64,000 bases of DNA from the NCBI GenBank assembly GCA_025056255.1, contig JANWVT010000001.1:124001-188000 (forward strand), in the 5' to 3' direction. The notes beneath the pieces are model-generated. The model did no database searches. It was not told where the DNA came from and saw only the letters and a list, made by a program, of their open reading frames with translations. Source of the stretch: Bernardetiaceae bacterium. GTDB lineage: Bacteria > Bacteroidota > Bacteroidia > Cytophagales > Thermoflexibacteraceae. Within the stretch, counting starts at the first letter, position 1; the number at the start of each line of letters is the position of its first letter. Both the position numbers and the translations under genes were made by a program. Positions 53,817 to 63,008 of the stretch are shown here, piece after piece.

Positions 53817-56225
53817 ATGCGCAGCAAATCACTTGGCAAACTGCTACATACAGAGCACACCGAACAGGGTGCCGTACTTACTACCGACTTTGGCACGCTG
53901 GCTCTTTCTTTCCATACCCCCGACACCGTGCGCGTGCAGGCATGGCAAGCCGACACCGTGCGCGAAACATTTTCCTATGCCATTGCAGCCAAACCAACCG
54001 CGCCTTTCAAAGTGCAGTGGGAAGAGCAAGCAGAAACAATACAATTCAAAAGCGATGTGCTCACGGTGCGCATCCATAAAAACCCCGTGCGCCTGCAATT
54101 TTTTGACGCAACAGGTGCGCTGCTCAACGAAGATGAGCCCGCTTTCGGTATTTCTTGGATAGGGCATCAGGCAACTACTTACAAAACCCTGCAACCCGAC
54201 GAGCGATTTATTGGCATGGGCGAAAAAACTGGCAACTTAGACCGCAGAGGCAGCGGCTTTTCGCATTGGAATACCGACTTTTTTGGCTATGGTACAGAAA
54301 GCGACCCGATTTATGCCTCTTTGCCCTTCTACATAGGCATATTGCCGCGCAGCCAACGTTGCTACGGCATTTTTATGGACAGCCCTGTAAAGTCGCACTT
54401 CAATTTTGGTGCTTCCAACGACCGTTTCGCGTCGTTTACGGTAGAAGAGGGCGAAATGAACTACTACTTCTTTGCTGGAACGACCGTTGCCGATATTGTC
54501 AAGGCATACAGCCGCCTCACAGGCACAATGCCGCTGCCGCCTAAGTGGAGCTTAGGCTTTCACCAAAGCCGTTACAGCTACTACCCGCACTACGAAGTGC
54601 GCACACTGGCGCAGACTTTCCGCGACAAGCAAATTCCGGCGGATGTCATTCACTTAGACATCCACTACATGGACAAATACAAAATTTTCAGTTGGGACAA
54701 AGAGCGTTTCCCAACGCACCGCCAACTGATTGCCGATTTGAAAGAAATGGGCTTTCAGGTAGTGGTTATTTGCGACCCGGGTATCAAAATAGAAGAGGGC
54801 TACGAACCACACGACGATGGCGTAGCAAAAGATGTGTTCATTAAATACCCCGATGGCAGCTACTACCGCGGGCAGGTATGGCCCGGCTGGTGCTACTTCC
54901 CCGATTTTACCGATGAAAAAGCCCGCCAATGGTGGGGCGAAAAATTCGCCGAGTACGTCCAAAGCGGCATAGAAGGCTTTTGGAACGACATGAACGAACC
55001 CGCCACATGGGGGCAAAAGTTTCCCGATTTGGTGGAATTCAGCTACGAGGGGCAAACGGCAACCGCCCGCAAAGCCCGCAACGTATATGGGATGCAAATG
55101 GCGCGGGCAACCTACGAAGGCACCAAAAAACTGATGAACGGCAAGCGTCCTTTTGTGCTGACAAGGGCTGCCTATGCAGGCGCACAGCGCTACACCGCCC
55201 TCTGGACAGGCGACAACACCTCATCGGATGAGCACATGTTGCTCGGTGCACGTTTGGTCAGCAGCATCGGGCTTACGGGCATTCCCTTTGCGGGCTACGA
55301 CGTGGGCGGCTTCGTAGGCGAACCTTCCGCCGCACTATTTGCCCGATGGATTGCACAAGGAGCATTCGCACCCTTCTTCCGCTGCCACAGCATGATTAAT
55401 ACCCGCGACCAAGAGCCATGGAGCTTTGGCGAAGAAGTGGAAGCTATTTCGCGCAACTATATCAGCCTGCGCTATCGCCTGATGCCTTATATCTATTCGG
55501 TTTTCTATGAAGCTGCACAAAGTGGGCTGCCCGTAGCGCGTTCGCTGGCATTAGACCACCCTTACGACGACCGCGTTTATAACGGCAATTATCAGAATGA
55601 ATACCTCTTTGGTCCCGGCTTGCTGGTTTGCCCAACCGAAAGCACCCGCACCATCACCAAAGTATTCCTGCCCGAGGGGAAATGGTATTACCTCTACAAC
55701 AATCAGCCTTACGAGGGCAACAGCGAAGTGCTGGTAGAAAGCCCCATGGAGTTTCTGCCCGTGTTTGCCAAAGCAGGTGCAATTATCCCGATGCAAAGTT
55801 TGGTGCAATCTACGCAAGAGGCGCACGATGGCACACTTTACCTGCACGTGTACCACCACAACGGCAGTTCCGATTTTGTACTGTACGAAGACGACGGACA
55901 AAGCTACGACTACGAACGGGGCGTTTATTATCGCCGTGTCATTGTGTATCAGGGCGCATCGCGTGAGTTGATGCTGGAAGCTGCCGAAGGAAGTTTTGCA
56001 AGCACTTTTACCAACCTGAAACTCATCTTGCACGGTTTTGAAGAGGAAATCGGCGATGAGGTGTTGCTCAACAGTCAGCCGCTGCCGGTTGCCGATGAAT
56101 CATTGACACTCTTAGACCCGCTGCCTAATTTTGACCCCTTAGGCAAACCGATTTTGCAGGTTGTGCAACAAAATAAAACAATCACTTGCCCGTTGGTGAA
56201 CCAACGGATGGTGTTCAAATGGTAA
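53817..56225 (+). CDS. Glycoside hydrolase family 31 alpha-glucosidase
   Basis: 802 residues, no signal peptide, so probably cytoplasmic or periplasmic by another route. N-terminal beta-sandwich to about residue 230, then the TIM barrel with the nucleophile Asp in GFWNDMNEPATWG (near residue 392) and the acid/base Asp in LWTGDNTSSDEHM; the substrate His in CHSMINTRDQEPW. C-terminal beta domains follow. Hydrolyses terminal alpha-glucosyl residues. The stop overlaps the next gene's ATG by 7 bp. Confidence 0.95.
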   Translation: MRSKSLGKLLHTEHTEQGAVLTTDFGTLALSFHTPDTVRVQAWQADTVRETFSYAIAAKPTAPFKVQWEEQAETIQFKSDVLTVRIHKNPVRLQFFDATGALLNEDEPAFGISWIGHQATTYKTLQPDERFIGMGEKTGNLDRRGSGFSHWNTDFFGYGTESDPIYASLPFYIGILPRSQRCYGIFMDSPVKSHFNFGASNDRFASFTVEEGEMNYYFFAGTTVADIVKAYSRLTGTMPLPPKWSLGFHQSRYSYYPHYEVRTLAQTFRDKQIPADVIHLDIHYMDKYKIFSWDKERFPTHRQLIADLKEMGFQVVVICDPGIKIEEGYEPHDDGVAKDVFIKYPDGSYYRGQVWPGWCYFPDFTDEKARQWWGEKFAEYVQSGIEGFWNDMNEPATWGQKFPDLVEFSYEGQTATARKARNVYGMQMARATYEGTKKLMNGKRPFVLTRAAYAGAQRYTALWTGDNTSSDEHMLLGARLVSSIGLTGIPFAGYDVGGFVGEPSAALFARWIAQGAFAPFFRCHSMINTRDQEPWSFGEEVEAISRNYISLRYRLMPYIYSVFYEAAQSGLPVARSLALDHPYDDRVYNGNYQNEYLFGPGLLVCPTESTRTITKVFLPEGKWYYLYNNQPYEGNSEVLVESPMEFLPVFAKAGAIIPMQSLVQSTQEAHDGTLYLHVYHHNGSSDFVLYEDDGQSYDYERGVYYRRVIVYQGASRELMLEAAEGSFASTFTNLKLILHGFEEEIGDEVLLNSQPLPVADESLTLLDPLPNFDPLGKPILQVVQQNKTITCPLVNQRMVFKW

Positions 56226-58102
56226 AAAAACGGCTTCGCCAATACATCAACCGCGCTGCATTCAACAAATTGCTGCTGCTGGCAACCGACCTTTTGCTGG
56301 GAGCAGTCGCCTTTGTATTGTCCTTGCTTTTGTTTGAAGAGCAAGCCCCTGTTGCCTTAGGGCAAACAGCAGCGCTCACCCTTGCTTTTCGCTTAGCAGC
56401 CTTTTTCGGATTTAAGACCTATGCCGTTGTCATTCGCTTTATCCACCTGCGCGATGTTGTAAAACTTGCCTTAGCACTTTTACTGGCTGACGTAACCTTA
56501 GCCACATTTTCCTATGTAGTTTGGGGCAAATTTTCGGCAGCCATTGGCATTACCTATTTCACTTTGTCGCTGATGGCAATGGCAGGCTATCGGGCTTTGG
56601 TGCGCTATTTCAGCGTAGAGCATGAGGCTACCGACGAGCATCCGCCGATTCGCTTGCTCATTTTCGGAGCAGGCAGCGCGGGACTTATCACCAAACACGT
56701 ATTGGAACACGCCCCCGGACTTTCCTACAAAGTCGTTGCCTTTTTTGACGACGACCCTCTGAAAAGCGGCAAAACCATTGAAGGCGTGCGCGTGTTCAAC
56801 GTAGCCGAACATTTCAAAGACATTATCCGAAAAAACGGCGTGCAAAAAGCCGTTATCGCCATTCATCAACTCTTGCCCGAACGCAGGCAGCAGTTTATAG
56901 AATGGTGTTTGGAAGCGGAAGTTCCCGTGATGAAAGTGCCGCCTTTGAGCCAATGGTACGAAGGCGGATTCAACCCCGCACAGTTGGAAAACGTGCGCAT
57001 AGAAGACCTTTTGGAGCGCGAACCCATCCGCATGGAGTCGCCGCACGTGCGCGAAACATTCAGCGGTAAAATTGTGCTGGTTACGGGTGCTGCGGGCTCT
57101 ATCGGGCGCGAACTCTGTCGCCAACTGGCACATTGCCAGCCTAAACAATTGCTTTTGTTAGACAAAGCAGAGTCTGCCCTGCACGAGCTACACCTCTCGC
57201 TTGTAGAAGAAGAACATTGCCATCAGGCGTTACCTATTTTGGCAGATATTACCGATGCGGCAAGTATTGCGCAAATATTTGAACGGTATCGCCCGCAGGT
57301 AGTGCTGCACGCCGCTGCCTACAAGCACGTGCCCATGTTGGAAAATTATCCGCAGCAAGCAGTTAAAGTCAATATTTTCGGGACAAAGCACGTGGCAGAT
57401 GCTGCCGTTCGTTACGGTGCGGAAAAGTTCATTCTGGTATCTACCGATAAAGCCGTAAATCCCACCAACGTAATGGGGGCATCCAAGCGCATTGCCGAGC
57501 TATATGTGCAGGCATTGCATGCACAGGGCAGTACAACCGCCTTTGCCATTACGCGCTTCGGAAATGTGTTGGGGTCAGACGGTTCGGTAATTCCGCGTTT
57601 CAAAAAGCAAATTCAGGCGGGAGGTCCTGTAACAGTAACATCGCCCGAAATTGTGCGCTATTTCATGACCATCCCCGAAGCGGCACAGCTCATTTTGGAA
57701 GCGGGTGCCATGGGCAGGCAAGCCGAAATTTTCCTGTTTGACATGGGGCAGCCCGTGCGCATTGTGGATTTAGCCCGCAAAATGATACGATTGGCAGGTT
57801 TACAACCCGACAAAGACATCGCCATCCAATTTACAGGTTTGCGCCCCGGTGAAAAACTCATAGAAGAACTCCTGCTGCAACAGGAAAATACACAACCCAC
57901 CTACCACGCTAAAATTCGCATTGCCAAAAACATTCCTCAACTTGCCATGCAGGATTTAGATTTTTCATTACAAGAATTTCAACACATGATTGCAGAAAAC
58001 GCCGACGATGCGGAAATTGTTCGGCTAATGATGCGCTTAGTACCCGAATTTCAGAGTACAAATCCTAAGTTTGCAGACATTTTTGCTCAAAAAAATTTGT
58101 AA
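56219..58102 (+). CDS. WbpM/FlaA1-type UDP-sugar 4,6-dehydratase, membrane-bound
   Basis: 627 residues from ATG 56219 (MVKKRLRQYINRAAF), overlapping the GH31 stop; an earlier TTG start at 56186 is less likely. Four N-terminal membrane helices (residues 15-125), a nucleotide-binding CoA-binding-like domain (LIFGAGSAGLITKHVLE), then the SDR domain with VTGAAGSIGRELCRQL, VLHAAAYKHVPMLE and STDKAVNPTNVMGASKRIAE, where the usual Tyr of SDRs is replaced by Met as in WbpM/FlaA1. Makes a 4-keto-6-deoxy UDP-sugar for surface polysaccharides. Confidence 0.93.
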   Translation: MVKKRLRQYINRAAFNKLLLLATDLLLGAVAFVLSLLLFEEQAPVALGQTAALTLAFRLAAFFGFKTYAVVIRFIHLRDVVKLALALLLADVTLATFSYVVWGKFSAAIGITYFTLSLMAMAGYRALVRYFSVEHEATDEHPPIRLLIFGAGSAGLITKHVLEHAPGLSYKVVAFFDDDPLKSGKTIEGVRVFNVAEHFKDIIRKNGVQKAVIAIHQLLPERRQQFIEWCLEAEVPVMKVPPLSQWYEGGFNPAQLENVRIEDLLEREPIRMESPHVRETFSGKIVLVTGAAGSIGRELCRQLAHCQPKQLLLLDKAESALHELHLSLVEEEHCHQALPILADITDAASIAQIFERYRPQVVLHAAAYKHVPMLENYPQQAVKVNIFGTKHVADAAVRYGAEKFILVSTDKAVNPTNVMGASKRIAELYVQALHAQGSTTAFAITRFGNVLGSDGSVIPRFKKQIQAGGPVTVTSPEIVRYFMTIPEAAQLILEAGAMGRQAEIFLFDMGQPVRIVDLARKMIRLAGLQPDKDIAIQFTGLRPGEKLIEELLLQQENTQPTYHAKIRIAKNIPQLAMQDLDFSLQEFQHMIAENADDAEIVRLMMRLVPEFQSTNPKFADIFAQKNL

Positions 58103-58227
58103 CAATCGGAACTTTTCTGCGTTTGGTAATTAATAGCAATCAGCCATGTTTGCATAGCACACGGCGCTGCATGTTTGCACATATGAAAAACATATAACCA
58201 AACTGAACCATCAACCTTGAATGACTG

Positions 58228-60786
58228 ATGCCAAAGAATCTTGTCATAGTAGAGTCGCCTGCCAAGGCAAAAACTATTGAAGGCTACTTAGGTAAAGATT
58301 ATATCGTCAAATCAAGCTATGGACACGTTCGCGACTTGCCCAAAACCGACGATGCGATTGACATTAAAAACAACTTCACGCCGCGCTACGAAATTTCGGA
58401 AGACAAGCGTGAAATTGTTTCACAACTGGCGAAACTTGCCAAAGAGTCCGATGTAGTGTGGCTGGCAACCGATGACGACCGCGAAGGAGAAGCCATTTCT
58501 TGGCATTTATATGAAGCTTTGCATTTAGACCGCAAGGATACGCGTCGCATTGTTTTTCGTGAAATCACCAAGTCAGCTATTCAGAAAGCCATTCAGCAGC
58601 CACGCGGTATAGATATCGACCTTGTTAATGCGCAGCAGGCGCGTCGGATTTTAGACCGCTTAGTTGGCTTTGAGCTCTCGCCAATTTTGTGGAAAAAAGT
58701 GAAAGGCGGGCTTTCAGCAGGGCGCGTGCAGTCGGTTGCTGTGCGGCTCATTGTAGAGCGCGAGCGCGAAATCATCCGCTTTACGCCCGAATCAGACTAT
58801 AAAATCACCGCTGTTTTCACCTTAGATAAAGGCAAGGAACTGCAAGCAGAGCTGCCCAAACGCTTCAAAACCGAAGCAGAAGCGGAAGCATTTCTGCAAC
58901 GCTGCATAGGAGCCAACTTCTTCATTACCAACTTAGAGAAAAAACCCGCCAAAAAATCACCTGCACCGCCTTTTACTACTTCTACCTTGCAGCAGGAAGC
59001 AAGTACCAAATTGCGTTTTGGCGTATCGCAAACTATGCGGCTGGCACAAAAGCTCTACGAAGCGGGGCACATTTCCTACATGCGTACCGATTCGGTCAAC
59101 CTATCCGATGAGGCGATGGAAGCAGCAGCCAACACCATTAAAAAAGAATATGGCGAAGAATACCATCAGCCGCGCCGCTACAAAACCAAGTCTGAAAGTG
59201 CGCAGGAAGCCCATGAAGCCATCCGCCCTACCGATTTTTCGCGCAAAATTGCAGGCGAAGACCGCAACGAACAGCGACTTTACGAACTGATATGGAAACG
59301 CGCCATTGCCTCACAAATGGCAGATGCCAAATTAGAGCGCACCACAGCAAGTATTGGCATTTCCACTACGCCTGAAATATTAGAAGCAACAGGGGAGGTA
59401 GTGCTTTTCGATGGTTTCTTGAAAGTGTACATGGAGTTTAACGACAATGAAGAAGATGAAGAGCAAAAAGGCATGTTGCCACCGTTGCAAGTGGGTCAGA
59501 TATTAGACTTGAAACACCTAAAGGCAACGGAACGCTTCAGCCGCCCACCCGCACGCTATACAGAAGCAAGCTTAGTAAAAAAACTGGAAGAACTGGGCAT
59601 TGGCAGGCCTTCTACCTACGCCCCAACCATTACCACTATTCAAGAACGCGGCTACGTAGTCAAAGAATCGCGCGAAGGAAAGGAACGCACCTACAAGGAG
59701 CTTACTCTACAACAAAACACCATTAGCAAAACACATAAAACAGAAAACACCGGTGCGGAGCACATGAAGCTCTTCCCTACTGATTTGGCTATGCAAGTCA
59801 ATGATTTTCTGGTGGCGCACTTCCCTAACATTATTGATTACTCATTTACAGCCAAAGTAGAAGAAGAGTTCGACCACATTGCCGAAGGAAAAACACAATG
59901 GCAAAAAATGATAGAAAACTTCTACAAAGGTTTTCATAAGCAAGTGGAAGATACAGAACACAACGCCGACCGTGCATCAACAGTGCGTAAACTTGGTGTT
60001 GACCCCGTTACCGGTAGAGAAGTGATTGCCCGATTAGGCAAGTACGGTCCTTATGTGCAGTTGGGCAGCGAGGAAGATGGAAAAGAAAAACCACAATTTG
60101 CAAGTTTGCGAAAAGGACAATTCATAGAAACAATTACCCTACAAGAAGCCTTAGAGCTTTTGTCAACCCCTCGTGAAGGTCGTTTACTGGGCTATCACCC
60201 TGAAAACGGCAAAGAGTTGATTGTGCGAGTAGGCAAATACGGACCTTATGTGCAACTGGGCGGCGAGGAAGACGGAAGCAAACCCCAATATGCAAGCCTA
60301 CGCAAGGGACAATCTCCCGAAAAAATTACACTGGAAGAAGCTCTGGAGCTGTTTAAATTGCCACGTGAAGTAGGTCAGATAGAGGGCAAGCCCGTAGTAG
60401 CTGCTGTTGGTAGGTTTGGTCCGTATGTGAGCTATGACAAGCAATTTTTCTCTTTGCCCAAAGATTTAGACCCTCTTACCATCACAATAGAACAAGCCAA
60501 AGAGGTTATAGAAAAAAAACAAAAAGCAGCTGCAGAAAAAGTTATCAAAGTTTTTCCCGAAGATCCTTCTGTGCGCATCATGAATGGACGTTGGGGTGCT
60601 TACATTGAAGCAGGTAAACAAAACATTAGGCTGCCCAAAGGGGTGGAGCCTACCCTTTTGTCGCTAGATGAAGTAAAGTCGCTAATAGCCGCCGAAGCCC
60701 CCAAATCGGAAAACAAATCTGCTACCAAATCGGCATTTAAAAAAGTTACTGCCTCCCCCAAAAACACTTCAACCAAAAAAAAATGA
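58228..60786 (+). CDS. topA: DNA topoisomerase I
   Basis: 852 residues. Toprim domain VESPAKAKTIEGYLGKDYIVKSSYGHVRDLP and ATDDDREGEAISWH. The catalytic Tyr lies in SYMRTDSVNLS. The C-terminal region has no zinc fingers but four repeat units (RLGKYGPYVQLG, RVGKYGPYVQLG, AVGRFGPYVSY, MNGRWGAYIEAG), then a lysine-rich tail. Relaxes negatively supercoiled DNA. Its stop overlaps the next ATG by 4 bp. Confidence 0.96.
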   Translation: MPKNLVIVESPAKAKTIEGYLGKDYIVKSSYGHVRDLPKTDDAIDIKNNFTPRYEISEDKREIVSQLAKLAKESDVVWLATDDDREGEAISWHLYEALHLDRKDTRRIVFREITKSAIQKAIQQPRGIDIDLVNAQQARRILDRLVGFELSPILWKKVKGGLSAGRVQSVAVRLIVEREREIIRFTPESDYKITAVFTLDKGKELQAELPKRFKTEAEAEAFLQRCIGANFFITNLEKKPAKKSPAPPFTTSTLQQEASTKLRFGVSQTMRLAQKLYEAGHISYMRTDSVNLSDEAMEAAANTIKKEYGEEYHQPRRYKTKSESAQEAHEAIRPTDFSRKIAGEDRNEQRLYELIWKRAIASQMADAKLERTTASIGISTTPEILEATGEVVLFDGFLKVYMEFNDNEEDEEQKGMLPPLQVGQILDLKHLKATERFSRPPARYTEASLVKKLEELGIGRPSTYAPTITTIQERGYVVKESREGKERTYKELTLQQNTISKTHKTENTGAEHMKLFPTDLAMQVNDFLVAHFPNIIDYSFTAKVEEEFDHIAEGKTQWQKMIENFYKGFHKQVEDTEHNADRASTVRKLGVDPVTGREVIARLGKYGPYVQLGSEEDGKEKPQFASLRKGQFIETITLQEALELLSTPREGRLLGYHPENGKELIVRVGKYGPYVQLGGEEDGSKPQYASLRKGQSPEKITLEEALELFKLPREVGQIEGKPVVAAVGRFGPYVSYDKQFFSLPKDLDPLTITIEQAKEVIEKKQKAAAEKVIKVFPEDPSVRIMNGRWGAYIEAGKQNIRLPKGVEPTLLSLDEVKSLIAAEAPKSENKSATKSAFKKVTASPKNTSTKKK

Positions 60787-61511
60787 AACGCCTTGCTCAC
60801 TTTTTTTTACTATTTTCTACCTTTTTATGTAGCGCTTGTCAAAAAAACGACCAACATGTAGCAAGCAAAGCTCGCGAACTGCTAAACCGGCAAGACTACC
60901 AAGCAGTGGTTGCCTTACTTGCCCCTAAGAAAGCATCTTTGCAAGATGCAGATGCAGTTAATATGTTGGGCTATGCCTACATGGAACTGCGACAAACCGA
61001 CTCAGCTATGGCTTGTTTTAATCAGGCAATCAAGCTAAATAATCAAAATTACAAGTATTTCTACAATCGCGGGAATGCCTTTTGGCAAATGGGAATGCCC
61101 GAAGAAGCACTCAAAGACTTTGACCGCGCATTGGAATTAGACCAGACCGTATATGAATTGTACCTCAACCGCGGGGCAATGCTAGCAGCCATGGGTCGGC
61201 ATAAAGAAGCGCTCGCCGACTTCAACCATGCTGCCAGCATGAACCCCAAAGACCGCAACATCTATTTCAATCGCGCACAAAGCTATTTAGCTCTCAAAGA
61301 ATTTGATAAGGCTACCGAAGACCTGCTATATTGCACCGAAATAGCTCCTGATTTTGCTCGTGCCTATTACATGCTTGGCTTAATTATTTATTCCCAACTG
61401 CCTACTGGTGCCAAAAATGACCCTAAGGCTTGTGAATATCTGCAAAAAGCCCTTAGCCTTGGCATGCCCGAAGCCCGCGATTTGCTCTACGAAAAGTGTG
61501 CAAGTGAATAA
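60783..61511 (+). CDS. TPR lipoprotein
   Basis: 242 residues. Lipobox FLCSAC after a hydrophobic stretch, then at least five tetratricopeptide units (e.g. YFYNRGNAFWQMGMPEEALKDFDRALELD, DFNHAASMNPKDRNIYFNRAQSY). Exported scaffold protein; partner unknown. Overlaps topA by 4 bp and is thus co-translated. Confidence 0.85.
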   Translation: MKRLAHFFLLFSTFLCSACQKNDQHVASKARELLNRQDYQAVVALLAPKKASLQDADAVNMLGYAYMELRQTDSAMACFNQAIKLNNQNYKYFYNRGNAFWQMGMPEEALKDFDRALELDQTVYELYLNRGAMLAAMGRHKEALADFNHAASMNPKDRNIYFNRAQSYLALKEFDKATEDLLYCTEIAPDFARAYYMLGLIIYSQLPTGAKNDPKACEYLQKALSLGMPEARDLLYEKCASE

Positions 61512-61679
61512 ATAAACCCAGCTGCTACCTACCACTCCACCAATCAAAGCGCATTTGCTAAAATACAGGAGTTGCTTTTCCAACAAACTCTTCAAAGGGT
61601 TCAAAAAAACTGATGATGCTTTGCCTTTTGCGGGTGCATGGCAAACAAAACCATCAAGATTATGAGCGTTTAAATTCGC

Positions 61680-62276
61680 TCAATCATTTATATTTTGGCT
61701 ACGCAAAAAATCTAACAATTGCTGCATGGCGCGAGCCCGATGGCTGATACGCGTTTTGAGACTTGTTTCCATTTCTCCAAAAGTAATGCCGTAGCCATCG
61801 GGTTGGAAAATAGGGTCGTAGCCAAAACCATTGCTTCCTCTCGGGGCTTCGGTAATAACACCTGTAATAATGCCTGTGAATGTACGAACCTTACCATTGG
61901 GCAGCGCAAGAGCAATTACAGTTTTGAACTGAGCTCTTCGGTCGCAGATGCCTTTTAGTTCTTGCAATACCCGCTCGTAATTAGCCTTAAAATCGCGCGC
62001 CTTACCTGCATAATAAGCAGAGTGCACCCCCGGCGCACCATTTAGGGCAAATACTTCTAGCCCGCTGTCATCGGCAAAACAAGGAATTTGGTAGCGCTCG
62101 CATACGTAACGGGCTTTGTAAATAGCATTGCCTTCAATAGTATCCTCTGGTTCAGGTATTTCCTCTGTGCAACCCATTTCATCCAAGGTTAACAGTTGGC
62201 ATACATTACCCAACTGGGCGGCAATTTCTTCCCGCTTATGGGCATTGCGCGTAACAAAACAAAGGGTAGGAATCAT
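61680..62276 (-). CDS. rdgB: XTP/dITP diphosphatase
   Basis: 198 residues. Signatures FVTRNAHKREEI, FADDSGLEVFALNGAPGVHSA and GSNGFGYDPIF. Hydrolyses non-canonical purine nucleoside triphosphates (dITP, XTP) to keep them out of DNA. Start overlaps the stop of the FKBP gene by 4 bp. Confidence 0.95.
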   Translation of the reverse strand: MIPTLCFVTRNAHKREEIAAQLGNVCQLLTLDEMGCTEEIPEPEDTIEGNAIYKARYVCERYQIPCFADDSGLEVFALNGAPGVHSAYYAGKARDFKANYERVLQELKGICDRRAQFKTVIALALPNGKVRTFTGIITGVITEAPRGSNGFGYDPIFQPDGYGITFGEMETSLKTRISHRARAMQQLLDFLRSQNIND

Positions 62277-62788
62277 TGCTGCCTTACCATATTGAGTACC
62301 TCAATATCAAACTGCAAAATAGCATTGGGCGGAATGATAATCTCTCCAGTTTGTTGGTTGGTTTGGCTGCGCGAACCATATGCCAAATTAGATGGAATAA
62401 TAAGTGTAGCTCGTTCGCCCGAACGCATCAGTTGTAGTCCCTCTGTCCAGCCGGCTATCACTTGTGTGCGTCCGATGCGTACCCCGAAAGGCTGATTGCG
62501 AAAGCGACTGCTGTCAAAAACCTTTCCATACAACACGTTACCTGTGTAATGTACCGTAACCGAATCACCCAGCCGAGCTCGCTCCCCTACGCCACTTACT
62601 TTGGGAATATAGACCAGACCAGAGGAAGTACGCTGAAAGTTAGTAATGCCGTTTTCAGCAAGCCAATCGTTAATAATGCGTGTTTCTCTTTCACGCAGCG
62701 CTTCTGCATCAATCGTGCTTTGTCTTCTACATGCACACAAAGCAACAACCAGCCCCAGCGCAAGCACATACCGACCTATTTTTGACAT
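62273..62788 (-). CDS. FKBP-type peptidyl-prolyl isomerase lipoprotein
   Basis: 171 residues from ATG 62786-62788 (MSKIGRYVLALGLVVALCAC); a longer frame to 62854 overlaps the tRNA-Asp terminator, so it is rejected. Lipobox ALCAC. The FKBP domain is complete: VTVHYTGNVLYGKVFDSSR, GWTEGLQLMRSGERATLIIPSNLAYG, and the C-terminal FDIEVLNM. Assists protein folding outside the cytoplasm. Confidence 0.93.
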   Translation of the reverse strand: MSKIGRYVLALGLVVALCACRRQSTIDAEALRERETRIINDWLAENGITNFQRTSSGLVYIPKVSGVGERARLGDSVTVHYTGNVLYGKVFDSSRFRNQPFGVRIGRTQVIAGWTEGLQLMRSGERATLIIPSNLAYGSRSQTNQQTGEIIIPPNAILQFDIEVLNMVRQQ

Positions 62789-62821
62789 GTAGGATAGTAT
62801 TGAAAACTGAAAAGCTACCAA

Positions 62822-62853
62822 ACAAAAATGCTTGCATGGGTTGCATGCAAGCA
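62822..62853 (-). terminator. Terminator of tRNA-Asp
   Basis: 9-bp stem tgcttgcat/atgcaagca with 7-nt loop; on the minus strand followed by tttttgttt. Confidence 0.8.
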
Positions 62854-62857
62854 TCAG

Positions 62858-62931
62858 CGGAATGGACGGGACTCGAACCCGCGACCTCCTGCGTGACAGG
62901 CAGGCATTCTAACCGGCTGAACTACCACTCC
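62858..62931 (-). tRNA. tRNA-Asp(GUC)
   Basis: Minus strand 74 nt: acceptor GGAGTGG/CCATTCC, D arm with GTTCAGCCGGTTAGAATGC, anticodon arm CCTGC-CTGTCAC-GCAGG, T arm CGCGG-GTTCGAG-TCCCG region, discriminator G. CCA not encoded. Its promoter lies at 62950-62980. This ordinary tRNA-Asp makes the tRNA-like pair at 19648-20036 surplus to normal decoding. Confidence 0.96.
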
Positions 62932-62949
62932 GTCGTCATTTTGACACCA

Positions 62950-62980
62950 CAAAAATAGAGCCCAGTATTGATTCATGCAA
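62950..62980 (-). promoter_or_regulatory. Promoter of tRNA-Asp
   Basis: On the minus strand TTG (plus 62978-62980), 20 bp, TATTTTTG (plus 62950-62957): the same -7 sequence as the SRP RNA promoter. Confidence 0.75.
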
Positions 62981-63008
62981 TACCCTTTGAAAAAAATCAT
63001 GAACTTTT

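Noticed and set aside
53633-53956. Minus-strand open frame upstream of GH31
   Set aside because: It overlaps the GH31 start antisense and shows no recognised domain.
62789-62854. Longer FKBP start
   Set aside because: It would overlap the tRNA-Asp terminator, while the internal ATG starts a proper lipoprotein signal.
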